A stretch of DNA of 64,000 bases from UBA10649 sp965227045 (GTDB taxonomy: Bacteria; Actinomycetota; Actinomycetes; S36-B12). Below the pieces are notes generated by a model. That model made no database searches, was not told where the DNA came from, and saw only the letters and a program-made list of their open reading frames with translations. Of the stretch, positions 43,730 to 52,616 are shown piece by piece (positions within the stretch are counted from its first letter, which is position 1; the number at the start of each line of letters is the position of its first letter). Location of the stretch: positions 2,976,001-3,040,000 of the forward strand of contig OZ245718.1 of the NCBI GenBank assembly GCA_965227045.1, in the 5' to 3' direction. A program made the position numbers and the translations under genes.

Positions 43730-45079
43730 TTGGGCCGCCTGTTCGGCACCGATGGGGTACGCGGGCTCGCCAATCGCGATGTCACGGCCGAGCTCGCGCT
43801 CGACCTGTCGGTTGCGGCCGCCCACGTATTGGCCGATCGCGGTGCGTTCGCGGGACATCGCCCGCGGGCGGTAGTCGGTCGCGACGGCCGGGCGAGCGGG
43901 GAGTTCCTCCAGGCGGCGGTAGTCGCTGGACTGGCGAGTGCGGGCGTCGACGTCATCCTCATGGGCGTTCTGCCGACCCCAGCGGTCGCGTACCTGGTCG
44001 ACGTCCTCGATGCCGATCTCGGCGTGATGCTGAGTGCCTCGCACAATCCGATGCCGGACAACGGCATCAAGTTCTTCTCGCGCGGCGGCCACAAGCTCGA
44101 CGACGCGATCGAGGACGACATCGAGCAGCGACTGGGTGAGCCCTGGGATCGACCCGTAGGCGCTGACGTCGGCCGGGTCACCTTGGACTTCGACTCCGTC
44201 GGACGGTACGAGCGGCATCTGCTCGACAGCCTCCCGCATCGCCTTGACGGCCTGACCATCGTCGTCGACTGTGCGAACGGCGCATCGTCGGCACTGGCCG
44301 CTGACGTGTACGGCGGCGCCGGCGCGACCGTCATCCCCATTCATGCTCAGCCCGATGGACTCAACATCAACGACGGCTGCGGCAGTACGCATCTTGAGGA
44401 CCTCATCACCGCGGTGCGCGAGCACGGTGCCGACGCGGGCATAGCGCACGACGGCGACGCCGATCGCTGTCTCGCCGTCGATGGTGATGGCAACGTCGTC
44501 GATGGTGATCACATCCTGGCGATCATCGCCACGGCGATGAGTCGTCGCGGAGAGCTCACCGGCAACACAGTGGTCGCAACGGTCATGGCCAATCTCGGAT
44601 TCATGATCGCGATGCGCAAGGCCGGCATCACTGTCGTCGAGACCGGGGTGGGCGACAGGTACGTGCTTGAGGCCATGCGAGCGAACGGCTACGTCCTCGG
44701 CGGTGAGCAGAGTGGCCACGTCGTCCTCTCCGAGTTCGCCACGACGGGCGACGGGATGCTCACCGCGCTGCATCTGCTCGCCGAGGTGGCGGCATCGGGG
44801 CAGACGTTGGCCCAACTTGCCGGACGGCTGGTGAAGCTGCCCCAGGTGCTCATCAATGTTCGCGACGTCGATCGCGCAGCCCTCGAGGATTCCGACGAAG
44901 TGCGGGCGGCGGTGGCCGTGGCCGAGGCCGAGCTCGGCGAGGAGGGACGGGTCCTGCTGCGTCCATCGGGCACCGAGCCGGTCATCCGCGTCATGGTCGA
45001 GGCCCCCACGCAGGAACAGGCGCAGGCGATCGGCGAGCGACTCGCCGCTGTGGTCAGCTCCGCACTGGCTGTTGCCTGA
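43730..45079 (+). CDS. glmM: Phosphoglucosamine mutase
   Basis: A 449-residue enzyme converting glucosamine-6-phosphate to glucosamine-1-phosphate for UDP-GlcNAc and peptidoglycan. It begins GRLFGTDGVRGLAN. The phosphoserine loop is SASHNPMPDNGIKFF with catalytic Ser104, the magnesium loop is DGDADRCLAVD, the sugar-binding loop is GGEQSGHVV and the phosphate-binding loop RPSGTEPVIRVMVEA. TTG start four bases after rpsI, so it is read with the ribosomal genes. glmS, the preceding enzyme in the pathway, lies 1 kb downstream. Confidence 0.97.
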   Translation: MGRLFGTDGVRGLANRDVTAELALDLSVAAAHVLADRGAFAGHRPRAVVGRDGRASGEFLQAAVVAGLASAGVDVILMGVLPTPAVAYLVDVLDADLGVMLSASHNPMPDNGIKFFSRGGHKLDDAIEDDIEQRLGEPWDRPVGADVGRVTLDFDSVGRYERHLLDSLPHRLDGLTIVVDCANGASSALAADVYGGAGATVIPIHAQPDGLNINDGCGSTHLEDLITAVREHGADAGIAHDGDADRCLAVDGDGNVVDGDHILAIIATAMSRRGELTGNTVVATVMANLGFMIAMRKAGITVVETGVGDRYVLEAMRANGYVLGGEQSGHVVLSEFATTGDGMLTALHLLAEVAASGQTLAQLAGRLVKLPQVLINVRDVDRAALEDSDEVRAAVAVAEAELGEEGRVLLRPSGTEPVIRVMVEAPTQEQAQAIGERLAAVVSSALAVA

Positions 45080-45995
45080 CCCGTCGCCAGATCAGCTGCT
45101 GTATCGCCAGCGTAGCCCAGCCCGCCAGGGCCATGCCGATGATGTTGACGGTCAGCGTCACCGCACTGCCAAGGACCTCGTGCCATTCTGCGAAGACCGC
45201 CGCGACGGCGATATTGCCGGCGGCCGGAATGGTCGTGACCGAGATGAAGACTCCGGCCAGCCCTCCTGATTTCGCGGATGTGAGGGCCAGAACGCCCGCC
45301 GCTCCGGCGATCACCGCGATGATCAGCGACCACGCATTGGGTGAGTAGATGAAACTGGTTCCGGGCCTGGTATCGGGTGAGATCTGGTCGGCGCTGATCA
45401 GTCCGGAGATCCGGGCGATTGCGGCGAGAACGGTTACCAGGGCAATCGCGACTGCGAAGCCGACGACGAGTGTTCGAAATGCCTGGCGCACCAGTGCGAA
45501 CCGCCGCCGTACGAGGCCAAGACCGAGCGCGGCGATAGGGACGAACTCCGGGCCAAGGACCATGGCACCGATGATGAGGATCACTGAGTCCGTCACGACA
45601 GCGATCGCGGCGAGAAGGGTGGCCAGGACCATAAAGCTCAGGAACGTCCAGGTGATGGCCGAGTCGTCGTAGGCCCGTTCGGTGACCTCCGCCCAGACGA
45701 CGGCATCCGAGCTCGCGCCCCTGGCCAGGTTCTCCGCCGCGAGTCCGCGCCGGGACACCCAGGTCGTCACAGGAAGGAGCTGGATGGTGCCCTCCTCGTG
45801 GACACCAGCAGCGACCAGGGCGTCGACGACGGCGTTCACCGCCTCCCGTGGCAGGTCCGCTTCAACGATGTCTCCCGCGGGTATCACGCTTGCGCCAGAT
45901 TGGACGGCCAACGAACTGGTAGCGGGATTCGATTCGAGGATTTCGCGCACGATCGGCGTCAGGGCCGATGGGCAGGCCACGCGCACGGTCATCAC
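45054..45995 (-). CDS. DUF389 membrane protein
   Basis: A 313-residue protein with a soluble N-terminal region (about 1-105) and about six membrane helices after it. The DUF389 hallmark is visible in DSVILIIGAMVLGPEFVPIA, with further helices near FAVAIALVTVLAAIARI and ITVSVT-like ISVTTIPAAGNIAVAA. The family is widespread and its function is not established. GTG 45995 is chosen because CACAAT lies six bases upstream, suggesting a leaderless mRNA; ATG 45992 is the next codon. Its 3' end overlaps the end of glmM by 26 bases on the opposite strand. Confidence 0.85.
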   Translation of the reverse strand: MMTVRVACPSALTPIVREILESNPATSSLAVQSGASVIPAGDIVEADLPREAVNAVVDALVAAGVHEEGTIQLLPVTTWVSRRGLAAENLARGASSDAVVWAEVTERAYDDSAITWTFLSFMVLATLLAAIAVVTDSVILIIGAMVLGPEFVPIAALGLGLVRRRFALVRQAFRTLVVGFAVAIALVTVLAAIARISGLISADQISPDTRPGTSFIYSPNAWSLIIAVIAGAAGVLALTSAKSGGLAGVFISVTTIPAAGNIAVAAVFAEWHEVLGSAVTLTVNIIGMALAGWATLAIQQLIWRRVRQQPVRS

Positions 45996-46001
45996 GCCGC
46001 C

Positions 46002-46007
46002 ATTGTG
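46002..46007 (-). promoter_or_regulatory. Putative -10 box for a leaderless DUF389 transcript
   Basis: On the minus strand CACAAT is followed by six bases and then the GTG start codon. The same CACAAT-N6-GTG layout occurs at 57741-57727 (minus) and 60469-60483 (plus). No clear -35 is seen. Confidence 0.4.
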
Positions 46008-46123
46008 GCGCTTGCCAGGGCCGTCATGCTGCACTGTGGAGGCGCAGTAGGCAATCGCATGTGCGGCCGCTGCGCGGCCTGCATGCTTCAATCGCCCACC
46101 GCTCGTGAGCGAGCTCACGGCGG

Positions 46124-46129
46124 TAGGCT
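46124..46129 (+). promoter_or_regulatory. Putative -10 box for a leaderless glmS transcript
   Basis: TAGGCT ends seven bases before the glmS ATG, so the mRNA probably starts at or next to the start codon. No Shine-Dalgarno sequence is present. A copy of the surrounding sequence occurs at 46047-46066. Confidence 0.45.
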
Positions 46130-46136
46130 CAATCGC

Positions 46137-47987
46137 ATGTGCGGAATCGTCGGCTACGTCGGTCAGAAGCAGGCACTGGAGATCGTGGTATCCGGCCTTC
46201 GCCGGATGGAGTACCGCGGGTACGACTCCGCCGGGGTCGCCGTGATCAGCGATGGCAACCTCGTTGTCCGCAAGAAGGCCGGCAAGCTCGCGAACCTTGA
46301 GACCCTCCTCGGTTCGGACCCGATGCCCGACTCCACCACCGGAATCGGCCACACGAGGTGGGCGACCCACGGCGGTCCGACCGATCGCAACGCCCATCCG
46401 CACGTGAGCGAGAGCGGTCAGGTCGCTGTCATTCACAACGGGATCATCGAGAACTTCGCGGAGCTGCGCGATGAGCTGACCGCGGCCGGCGTGACGCTCT
46501 CCTCGGAGACCGATACCGAGGTCGTCGCGCATCTGCTCGCGGCGGCGCTGCTCGAAGTCGAGGATGACCTTGCCGAGGCGCTGCGTCGCACATGTCGACG
46601 CCTCGACGGCGCGTTCACGTTGGTGTGCCTGGACCGCACGCATCCCGAGCTGGTCGTCGCGGCTCGTCGAAACTCACCGCTCGTCGTCGGGATCGGAGAC
46701 GGTGAGAACTTCCTCGCGTCCGACGTGGCAGCGTTCGTGGACCATACTCGCGATGCGCTCGAACTCGGCCAGGACCAGGTCGTCGCGATCACGGCAGACT
46801 CCATCGTGGTCACCGACTTCTTCGGAACCGTGGTCGAGGCCACGCCGTTCCACGTCGATTGGGATGCCGCCGCCGCCGAGAAGGGCGGCTACGACCTGTT
46901 CATGCTCAAGGAGATCGCCGAGCAGCCAAAGGCTGTCGCGGACTCACTGCGCGGACGGATCAGCAAGGACCATCGCATCCAGATGGACGAGATGCACATC
47001 GACGACGCGATTCTTCGATCGCTGACGAAGGTCGTTGTCATCGCGTGCGGCACCGCTGCTTACGCGGGCATGGTCGCGAAGTACGCGATCGAGCACTGGA
47101 CGAGACTTCCCGTGGAGGTCGAGCTCGCGAGCGAGTTCCGCTACCGCGACCCCATCGTCGGGCCAGACTGCCTGGTGATCGCCATCTCGCAGTCGGGCGA
47201 GACCATGGACACGCTGATGGCGTTGCGCCATGCGAAGGCACAGGGTGCTCGCACGCTGGCTATCTGCAACACGGTTGGCTCCACCATTCCCCGCGAGTCC
47301 GACGCCGTTCTGTACACCTACGCAGGTCCGGAGATCGCGGTCGCGTCGACGAAGGCATTCCTGACGCAGATCATCGCGTCGTATCTCGTCGGCCTGTACC
47401 TCGCGCAGGTGCGCGGCACCATGTTCGAAGACGAGGTCCGCGCGATCCTCGGCGAGCTCAATGACATGCCGAGCAAGGTCGATCTCGTGCTCGACACCAC
47501 CGAGCCGGTCCGCGCGCTGGCTCGCGAGCTGTCCGGGTCGTCCTCGGTACTGTTCCTCGGTCGTCACGTGGGCTACCCCGTGGCCCTCGAAGGCGCCCTC
47601 AAGCTCAAGGAACTCGCCTACATGCATGCGGAGGGATTCGCGGCCGGTGAGTTGAAGCACGGCCCGATCGCGCTCATCGAGGAGGGCGTGCCCGTTGTCG
47701 TCATCGTTCCGTCACCGCGAGGTCGAGCAACCCTCCACGACAAGATCGTGTCGAACATCCAAGAGGTGCGCGCTCGCGGTGCCTTGGTGATTGCCATCGC
47801 GGAAGAAGGAGATGACGTCATCTCCAATTACGCCGACCACGTCATCCGGATCCCGGCGGTTCCCACGCTGATGCAGCCACTCGTGGCGGTCGTGCCACTG
47901 CAGGTGTTCGCGTGTGAGATGGCGCTGGCCAAGGGCCACGACGTGGACCAGCCGCGTAACCTCGCCAAGTCCGTCACGGTGGAGTAG
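46137..47987 (+). CDS. glmS: Glutamine-fructose-6-phosphate aminotransferase (isomerizing)
   Basis: A 616-residue enzyme that makes glucosamine-6-phosphate from fructose-6-phosphate and glutamine, the entry to amino-sugar and cell-wall synthesis. Cys2 is the glutaminase nucleophile (CGIVGYVG), with RRMEYRGYDSAGVAV and HTRWATHGGPTDRNAHPH in the glutaminase domain. The two SIS domains follow, with CGTAAYAG, ISQSGETMDTL and the C-terminal DQPRNLAKSVTVE. The ATG has no Shine-Dalgarno but sits seven bases after a -10 box. It probably supplies the substrate of GlmM nearby. Confidence 0.98.
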   Translation: MCGIVGYVGQKQALEIVVSGLRRMEYRGYDSAGVAVISDGNLVVRKKAGKLANLETLLGSDPMPDSTTGIGHTRWATHGGPTDRNAHPHVSESGQVAVIHNGIIENFAELRDELTAAGVTLSSETDTEVVAHLLAAALLEVEDDLAEALRRTCRRLDGAFTLVCLDRTHPELVVAARRNSPLVVGIGDGENFLASDVAAFVDHTRDALELGQDQVVAITADSIVVTDFFGTVVEATPFHVDWDAAAAEKGGYDLFMLKEIAEQPKAVADSLRGRISKDHRIQMDEMHIDDAILRSLTKVVVIACGTAAYAGMVAKYAIEHWTRLPVEVELASEFRYRDPIVGPDCLVIAISQSGETMDTLMALRHAKAQGARTLAICNTVGSTIPRESDAVLYTYAGPEIAVASTKAFLTQIIASYLVGLYLAQVRGTMFEDEVRAILGELNDMPSKVDLVLDTTEPVRALARELSGSSSVLFLGRHVGYPVALEGALKLKELAYMHAEGFAAGELKHGPIALIEEGVPVVVIVPSPRGRATLHDKIVSNIQEVRARGALVIAIAEEGDDVISNYADHVIRIPAVPTLMQPLVAVVPLQVFACEMALAKGHDVDQPRNLAKSVTVE

Positions 47988-47991
47988 CACC

Positions 47992-48390
47992 CTGTTCCGC
48001 GATCTCCCCGCGCCGGTTGTCGGCATCGGCGTCGACATTGTCGACCTCAGTCGCTTCGCGCGGGCTATCGAGCGCTCTCCGGGACTCATTACGCGGGTTT
48101 TCACAGCGCGAGAGATCGAGCAGTGCGGTGGCGATCGGCTTCGGACGCACTCCGTCGCTGCGCGGTGGGCAGCAAAGGAAGCGGTCGCGAAGGTACTCGT
48201 CGACAACCGTGGACTGTCATGGCATGACTGCGAGGTGGTCACAGGTGATCGCGGCGAGCCGTCGCTGGAGATGCGCGGCACCGTACTGGCCGCGGCAGGC
48301 GGTTTGGGCATCACCTCGTGGCTGCTGTCTCTCAGTCATGATGGGAACATGGTCATCGCATTCGTCGTCGCCAGCGGAGGTGCGCGTTGA
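47992..48390 (+). CDS. acpS: Holo-[acyl-carrier-protein] synthase, apparent CTG start
   Basis: A 132-residue phosphopantetheinyl transferase that activates acyl-carrier protein with the coenzyme A arm. The metal-binding aspartate is in GIGVDIVDLSRF and the catalytic glutamate in RWAAKEAVAKVL. There is no ATG, GTG or TTG near the expected start. CTG 47992 has GGTGGAG (47978-47984) with a 7-base spacing and gives a normal N terminus; GTG 47914 would add 26 residues inside glmS with no family match. Its end overlaps nnr by four bases (TTGA). Identity is firm; the CTG start is inferred. Confidence 0.87.
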   Translation: MFRDLPAPVVGIGVDIVDLSRFARAIERSPGLITRVFTAREIEQCGGDRLRTHSVAARWAAKEAVAKVLVDNRGLSWHDCEVVTGDRGEPSLEMRGTVLAAAGGLGITSWLLSLSHDGNMVIAFVVASGGAR

Positions 48391-49916
48391 TCGAGTTGCG
48401 CACTGCTGACGAGATTCGCAACGCCGAGGCCAACCTGCTGGCCGCCCTTCCCGATGGCGCGCTGATGCGGAGCGCCGCGACCGGCCTCGCGATCGCCTGC
48501 GCGCGACTCATCGAATCGGCCGTCGGCGAGCTGACGGGGGCACGCGTCGTTCTGCTTGTCGGCTCGGGCAACAACGGCGGAGATGCACTGTGGGCCGGTG
48601 CCGGCCTTGCGAACCGCGGCTGCCGCGTCGATGCAATCGCCATCACCGACCGAGCGCACGCCGATGGCTCTGCGGCCCTCGCGCGCGCGGGCGGACGTAT
48701 GCATCGATGGGACCCCAACGACCCGCGAATCTCCGCGATCATCGACGAATCAGAGGTGGTCATTGACGGCATCCTGGGCATCGGAGGAGAGGGTGAGCTG
48801 CGTGCGGATGCGGCGGCCGTGGTCGATCTCGCTGCGCGGAGCGGGGCGATCGTCGTCGCAGTCGATGTGCCCAGCGGAGTGTCGGCGAACACCGGAGGGA
48901 TTGTGGGCGCGGCGGTGTCCGCTGATGTGACCGTCACCTTCGGGGCCGTGAAGCCAGGGCTTGTCATCGCGCCGGGCGTGCTGAACTCGGGCTCGGTTCT
49001 CCTGGTCGACCTCGACCTGACGTTCGACGAGCCCGCCGCGCTGCTCTCGATGGAGTCTCTCGACGTCGCCGGGTGGGTGACCGAGCCGGCGGCCGACGCA
49101 TACAAGTACCGCCGCGGGGTGGTGGGCGTGGCGGCGGGCTCGGCCGCGTACCCGGGCGCGGCTCTACTCTCGACCGCAGCGGCACGACGAGGCAACGTCG
49201 GCATGGCACGCTTCCTCGATCGCTCCGACTCAGTTGCCGCGCTCGTGGTGTCGAGCTTTCCGGACATCGTCATCGACGGCTCCGACCCGCAGTCCCAGGA
49301 TCGCGTCGATGCGTGGGTGTGCGGACCGGGATTCTCCGGCGACGAGGTCGACGCGATGACTGTGCGCGCGGTGCTGTCCGTGACGAGGCCGGTGGTGCTC
49401 GACGCGGGCGCCCTGTCCGTGGTCGCGCACAACGACGATGTGCGCGAAGCAGTCAGACAGCGTTCGGACGCCGGCCTGGCCACGGTGCTCACGCCGCACG
49501 ACGGCGAGTTCGAGCGACTGTTTCCCGCGCTTCTCTCGTCGGCGGGCGGACGGCTCGCCGCGGCTCGCCGGGCGAGCGAGCAGTCGGGCGCGATCCTCGT
49601 TCTCAAAGGCCCCGGCACGATCATCGCCACGCCCTGGGGCATGGCCTACGTCGACACCGAGGGCACGTCCGATCTTGGTACTGCGGGATCCGGCGATGTG
49701 CTCAGCGGTTTGCTCGGCGCGATCCTCGCGGGAGCGTGGGCTGGTGGGCGCCGTACGATCGATGAGCTCGCGGAGGCGACCGCCGCGGCGGTGTGGCTGC
49801 ACGGGGCAGCTGGCCGGATCGCTGCCGCCGGCGCGCCGGTGGTCGCAACCGACATCGCCGACTCGGTGGCCGAGGCGATCCGCCTGGCTCGCTTCGGCCC
49901 GGGGCACGCCTCGTGA
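48387..49916 (+). CDS. nnr: Bifunctional NAD(P)H-hydrate repair enzyme (epimerase/dehydratase)
   Basis: A 509-residue enzyme that repairs NAD(P)H hydrates. The N-terminal epimerase (YjeF_N) domain has GSGNNGGDALWAGAGLANRG and VAVDVPSGVSANTG. The C-terminal ADP-dependent dehydratase domain has KYRRGVVGVAAGSAAYPGAA, LTPHDGEFERLF, VLKGPGTIIATP and the conserved GTAGSGDVLSGLLGA with its catalytic aspartate. TTG start with GGAGG six bases upstream, overlapping acpS. Its stop overlaps alr by four bases. Confidence 0.96.
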   Translation: MIELRTADEIRNAEANLLAALPDGALMRSAATGLAIACARLIESAVGELTGARVVLLVGSGNNGGDALWAGAGLANRGCRVDAIAITDRAHADGSAALARAGGRMHRWDPNDPRISAIIDESEVVIDGILGIGGEGELRADAAAVVDLAARSGAIVVAVDVPSGVSANTGGIVGAAVSADVTVTFGAVKPGLVIAPGVLNSGSVLLVDLDLTFDEPAALLSMESLDVAGWVTEPAADAYKYRRGVVGVAAGSAAYPGAALLSTAAARRGNVGMARFLDRSDSVAALVVSSFPDIVIDGSDPQSQDRVDAWVCGPGFSGDEVDAMTVRAVLSVTRPVVLDAGALSVVAHNDDVREAVRQRSDAGLATVLTPHDGEFERLFPALLSSAGGRLAAARRASEQSGAILVLKGPGTIIATPWGMAYVDTEGTSDLGTAGSGDVLSGLLGAILAGAWAGGRRTIDELAEATAAAVWLHGAAGRIAAAGAPVVATDIADSVAEAIRLARFGPGHAS

Positions 49917-51049
49917 GCCGCGCCAGTGCGCGAGTCGACCTGTCCGCGATCCGCCGCAATCTCGGTCGCATCGCAGAGTTGGCGGGCTCGGCCGACGTGA
50001 TGGCCGTCGTCAAGGCTGACGCCTACGGCCATGGACTCGTTCCCGTTGCGCGTGCTGCGCGCGCGGCGGGCACTTCGTGGCTTGGCGTGGCACTGCCGTC
50101 GGAGGCGCTGGCCCTTCGGTCCGCCGGCGACGACGGGCGCGTGCTCGCGTGGCTGTGGTCACCGGGAGACGAGAACATCGATGGGTGTGTTGCCGGTTCT
50201 GTCGACCTGTCGATCTCGAGCTCGTGGGCATTGGCCGAGGTGGTCGCCGCGGTCGCGCGTGTTGGCCGACCCGCACGAGTCCACGTGAAGGTCGACTCGG
50301 GCCTGTCCCGCAATGGCGTGGGTCCGGCCGAATTGCCGCACCTGATCGACGCGCTCGCGAGGGCGCAGGCGGATGGCTCGGTCGAGGTGGAGGCGATCTG
50401 GTCGCACCTGGCCGACGCCGACCTGCCTGGCGCCGCGACGGTGCCTGCGCAGCACGAGCGCTTCCTGCGGGCGATCGACAGCGCCGGTGCGGCTGGCATT
50501 GCGCCGCGTCTTCGTCATCTCAGCAATAGCGGCGGACTGTGGGCGTATCCGAGTCTTCGATTCGACCTCGTCCGCACGGGGATTGCCATGTACGGCCTGA
50601 CGCCTGCGCCCAACCTGGGCTCCGCGGCCGAGCTGGGCCTGGAGCCGGCGATGACGCTGCGCGCGTCGTTGGCGAGCGTGAAGTCCGTCGAGGCGGGCAC
50701 AAGCGTGTCCTACGGCAGCACCTGGACGACGTCCGTCCCCACGACCTTGGGTCTCGTGCCACTCGGTTACGCCGACGGCGTGCCACGCGCGTCGGGGGGG
50801 CGCGTCGAGGTGGCGGTCAACGGACGTCGCTACCCGGCCGTGGGTCGAACCGCAATGGACCAGTTCGTGATCGACCTCGGCACAGGCGACGTGAAACCGG
50901 GCGACGAGGCAATCTTGTTCGGGCCAGGTCGGAACGGTGAGCTGACCGCAGACGAATGGGCCGCACGCATCGACACGATCGGGTACGAGCTCGTGACTCG
51001 ACTTGGCGCGCGCGTGCCGCGCGAGTACGTGGGCGAGGTAGTGGCGTGA
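49913..51049 (+). CDS. alr: Alanine racemase
   Basis: A 378-residue PLP enzyme converting L-alanine to D-alanine for peptidoglycan. The PLP lysine is Lys34 in VVKADAYGHG. The second catalytic residue, a tyrosine, is expected in GTSVSYGSTW. Other family segments are VHVKVDSGLSRNGV, FDLVRTGIAMYGL and GRTAMDQFVIDLG. GTG start in a GTGA overlap with nnr. The gene order glmS-acpS-nnr-alr is a conserved actinobacterial arrangement linking wall precursor supply. Confidence 0.96.
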   Translation: MSRASARVDLSAIRRNLGRIAELAGSADVMAVVKADAYGHGLVPVARAARAAGTSWLGVALPSEALALRSAGDDGRVLAWLWSPGDENIDGCVAGSVDLSISSSWALAEVVAAVARVGRPARVHVKVDSGLSRNGVGPAELPHLIDALARAQADGSVEVEAIWSHLADADLPGAATVPAQHERFLRAIDSAGAAGIAPRLRHLSNSGGLWAYPSLRFDLVRTGIAMYGLTPAPNLGSAAELGLEPAMTLRASLASVKSVEAGTSVSYGSTWTTSVPTTLGLVPLGYADGVPRASGGRVEVAVNGRRYPAVGRTAMDQFVIDLGTGDVKPGDEAILFGPGRNGELTADEWAARIDTIGYELVTRLGARVPREYVGEVVA

Positions 51050-52137
51050 GTCCCGATCTCGGTCCCGCCGCCCGCATCGCCGGCCGAGGACTCGCGGCCG
51101 CAGGCGTGCTCGCCATTGGCGCGGCTCTGGGCGCGGTCGCCGAGCGGACGCTGCTGCGCACGGCGATCCGCATGCCGATCGAGGACACCGGCGTCGAGTT
51201 CGGGAGCCTTCGCGGCGATGTGCACGTCGTTCCCGCAGACGACGGGACGCTCCTCCATGTCGAAGTCGACGAGGCTCCGGGCCGCGATTCGCTGACCGTC
51301 GTCTTCTGTCACGGATACGCGCTCAACCTCGACTCGTGGCACTACCAACGGCAGGCCTTCCGAGGGAAGGCCCGGCTGGTCTTCTACGACCAGCGCAGTC
51401 ACGGGCGCTCGGGTCGCGCGGAGTTCGACTCCCATCACATCGACCAGCTCGGTCGTGACCTGGCTTCGGTCATCGACGCGGTTGCCTCGACCGGGCCGCT
51501 GCTGCTCGTGGGGCACTCGATGGGCGGCATGTCGATCATGGCCTTCGCCGAGCAGCGTCCGGAGGTGATTGTGGACCGCGTGTTTGGCGTCGCCTTGATC
51601 TCGACCACTGCCGGAGGCGTGAACAGCGGCCTCCTGGGCCTGCCACCGTTCCTGGGATCGATCCTCCAGCGGCTGGCCACTCCCGTCGCAACGGCGGTCG
51701 CGCGCCAGAAGTCTCTGGTCGAGCGATCACGATGGAGCGACAGCGACCTGGGCCTGCTCCTTACGCGGATGTACTCATTCGGATCGGCCACTCCGGACGA
51801 AGCCGGACGGTTCGTCGCGGCCATGGTGGCCGCAACGCCGATCGACGTGATCGCGGAGTTCCTCCCCGCGATCCAGGCACACGACAAGAACGCCGCTCTT
51901 CGACTCTTCCAGTCTGCGGAACTGCTCGTCGTCGTCGGATCCTCGGATCGGCTCACCCCCCGCGAGCAGAGCGACGAGATCGTCAAACACGTGCCCGGTG
52001 CGGAGTACGTCGTCATTCCCGAGGCCGGACACATGGTCACCGTCGAACGGCCGGAGCTTGTCAACGACGCCCTGCTCGCACTCCTGGATCGAGTGCGCAG
52101 GGATATCGCGGGCGACTCGGTGGGCGGGGCCGCGTGA
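51046..52137 (+). CDS. Alpha/beta hydrolase with an N-terminal membrane segment
   Basis: A 363-residue hydrolase. A hydrophobic segment (about residues 10-34) precedes the catalytic domain and may anchor it. The fold shows FCHGYALNLDSWHYQR (oxyanion region), YDQRSHGRSG, the nucleophile elbow GHSMGG with Ser158, GSSDRLTP (likely acid region) and AGHMVTVERPE (histidine). Substrate unknown; serine esterase or lipase-type activity is likely. Its gene is joined by 4-base overlaps to alr and tsaE. Hydrolases of this type stand between alr and tsaE in many actinomycetes. Confidence 0.87.
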   Translation: MSPDLGPAARIAGRGLAAAGVLAIGAALGAVAERTLLRTAIRMPIEDTGVEFGSLRGDVHVVPADDGTLLHVEVDEAPGRDSLTVVFCHGYALNLDSWHYQRQAFRGKARLVFYDQRSHGRSGRAEFDSHHIDQLGRDLASVIDAVASTGPLLLVGHSMGGMSIMAFAEQRPEVIVDRVFGVALISTTAGGVNSGLLGLPPFLGSILQRLATPVATAVARQKSLVERSRWSDSDLGLLLTRMYSFGSATPDEAGRFVAAMVAATPIDVIAEFLPAIQAHDKNAALRLFQSAELLVVVGSSDRLTPREQSDEIVKHVPGAEYVVIPEAGHMVTVERPELVNDALLALLDRVRRDIAGDSVGGAA

Positions 52138-52616
52138 CCGTGTCCTGTCGGTACTCAGTGGCGACGGCAGAGCAGATGCGCAGCCTGGGCGCCCGACTCG
52201 GAGCCGCCGGCGCAGGGGGCGACGTCATCATCCTCAGCGGCGACCTCGGCGCCGGGAAGACGACGATCACGCAGGGAATCGGCGCGGGTCTGGGCATCGT
52301 CGATGCGATCACCAGTCCGACGTTCGTCATCGCCCGTGCGCACCCGAATCCAGGGGGCGGGCCGGACTTGGTCCACGTGGATGCGTACCGACTTGGATCC
52401 CTCGCCGAACTGCACGACCTCGACCTCGAATCAGATGTCGACCGCAGCGTCGTGGTCGTCGAATGGGGGGACGGAATGGTCGACGACCTGTCGCCGTCGC
52501 GCCTCGTCGTGCGCATCAGTCGCCTCGAAGACGATACCGACGACGGGCGCATCGTCGAGCTGGTAGCGGAGGGCGGGCACTGGACGGCCGCCGAACTCTC
52601 CTGGACTCCGCGGTGA
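52134..52616 (+). CDS. tsaE: tRNA t6A-modification ATPase TsaE
   Basis: A 160-residue P-loop ATPase needed for the t6A37 modification cycle of ANN-decoding tRNAs; it works with TsaB and TsaD. Walker A is GDLGAGKTT (about residues 36-44), followed by QGIGAGLGIVDAITSPTFVI, HVDAYRL and the conserved VVVVEWGDG. GTG start overlapping the hydrolase stop by four bases, and its stop overlaps the tsaB start the same way. Length is normal. Confidence 0.95.
   Translation: MTVSCRYSVATAEQMRSLGARLGAAGAGGDVIILSGDLGAGKTTITQGIGAGLGIVDAITSPTFVIARAHPNPGGGPDLVHVDAYRLGSLAELHDLDLESDVDRSVVVVEWGDGMVDDLSPSRLVVRISRLEDDTDDGRIVELVAEGGHWTAAELSWTPR

Noticed and set aside
47914..47991. GTG 47914 as start of acpS
   Set aside because: It adds 26 Trp/Arg/Ser-rich residues read inside glmS with no similarity to the family's compact N terminus.
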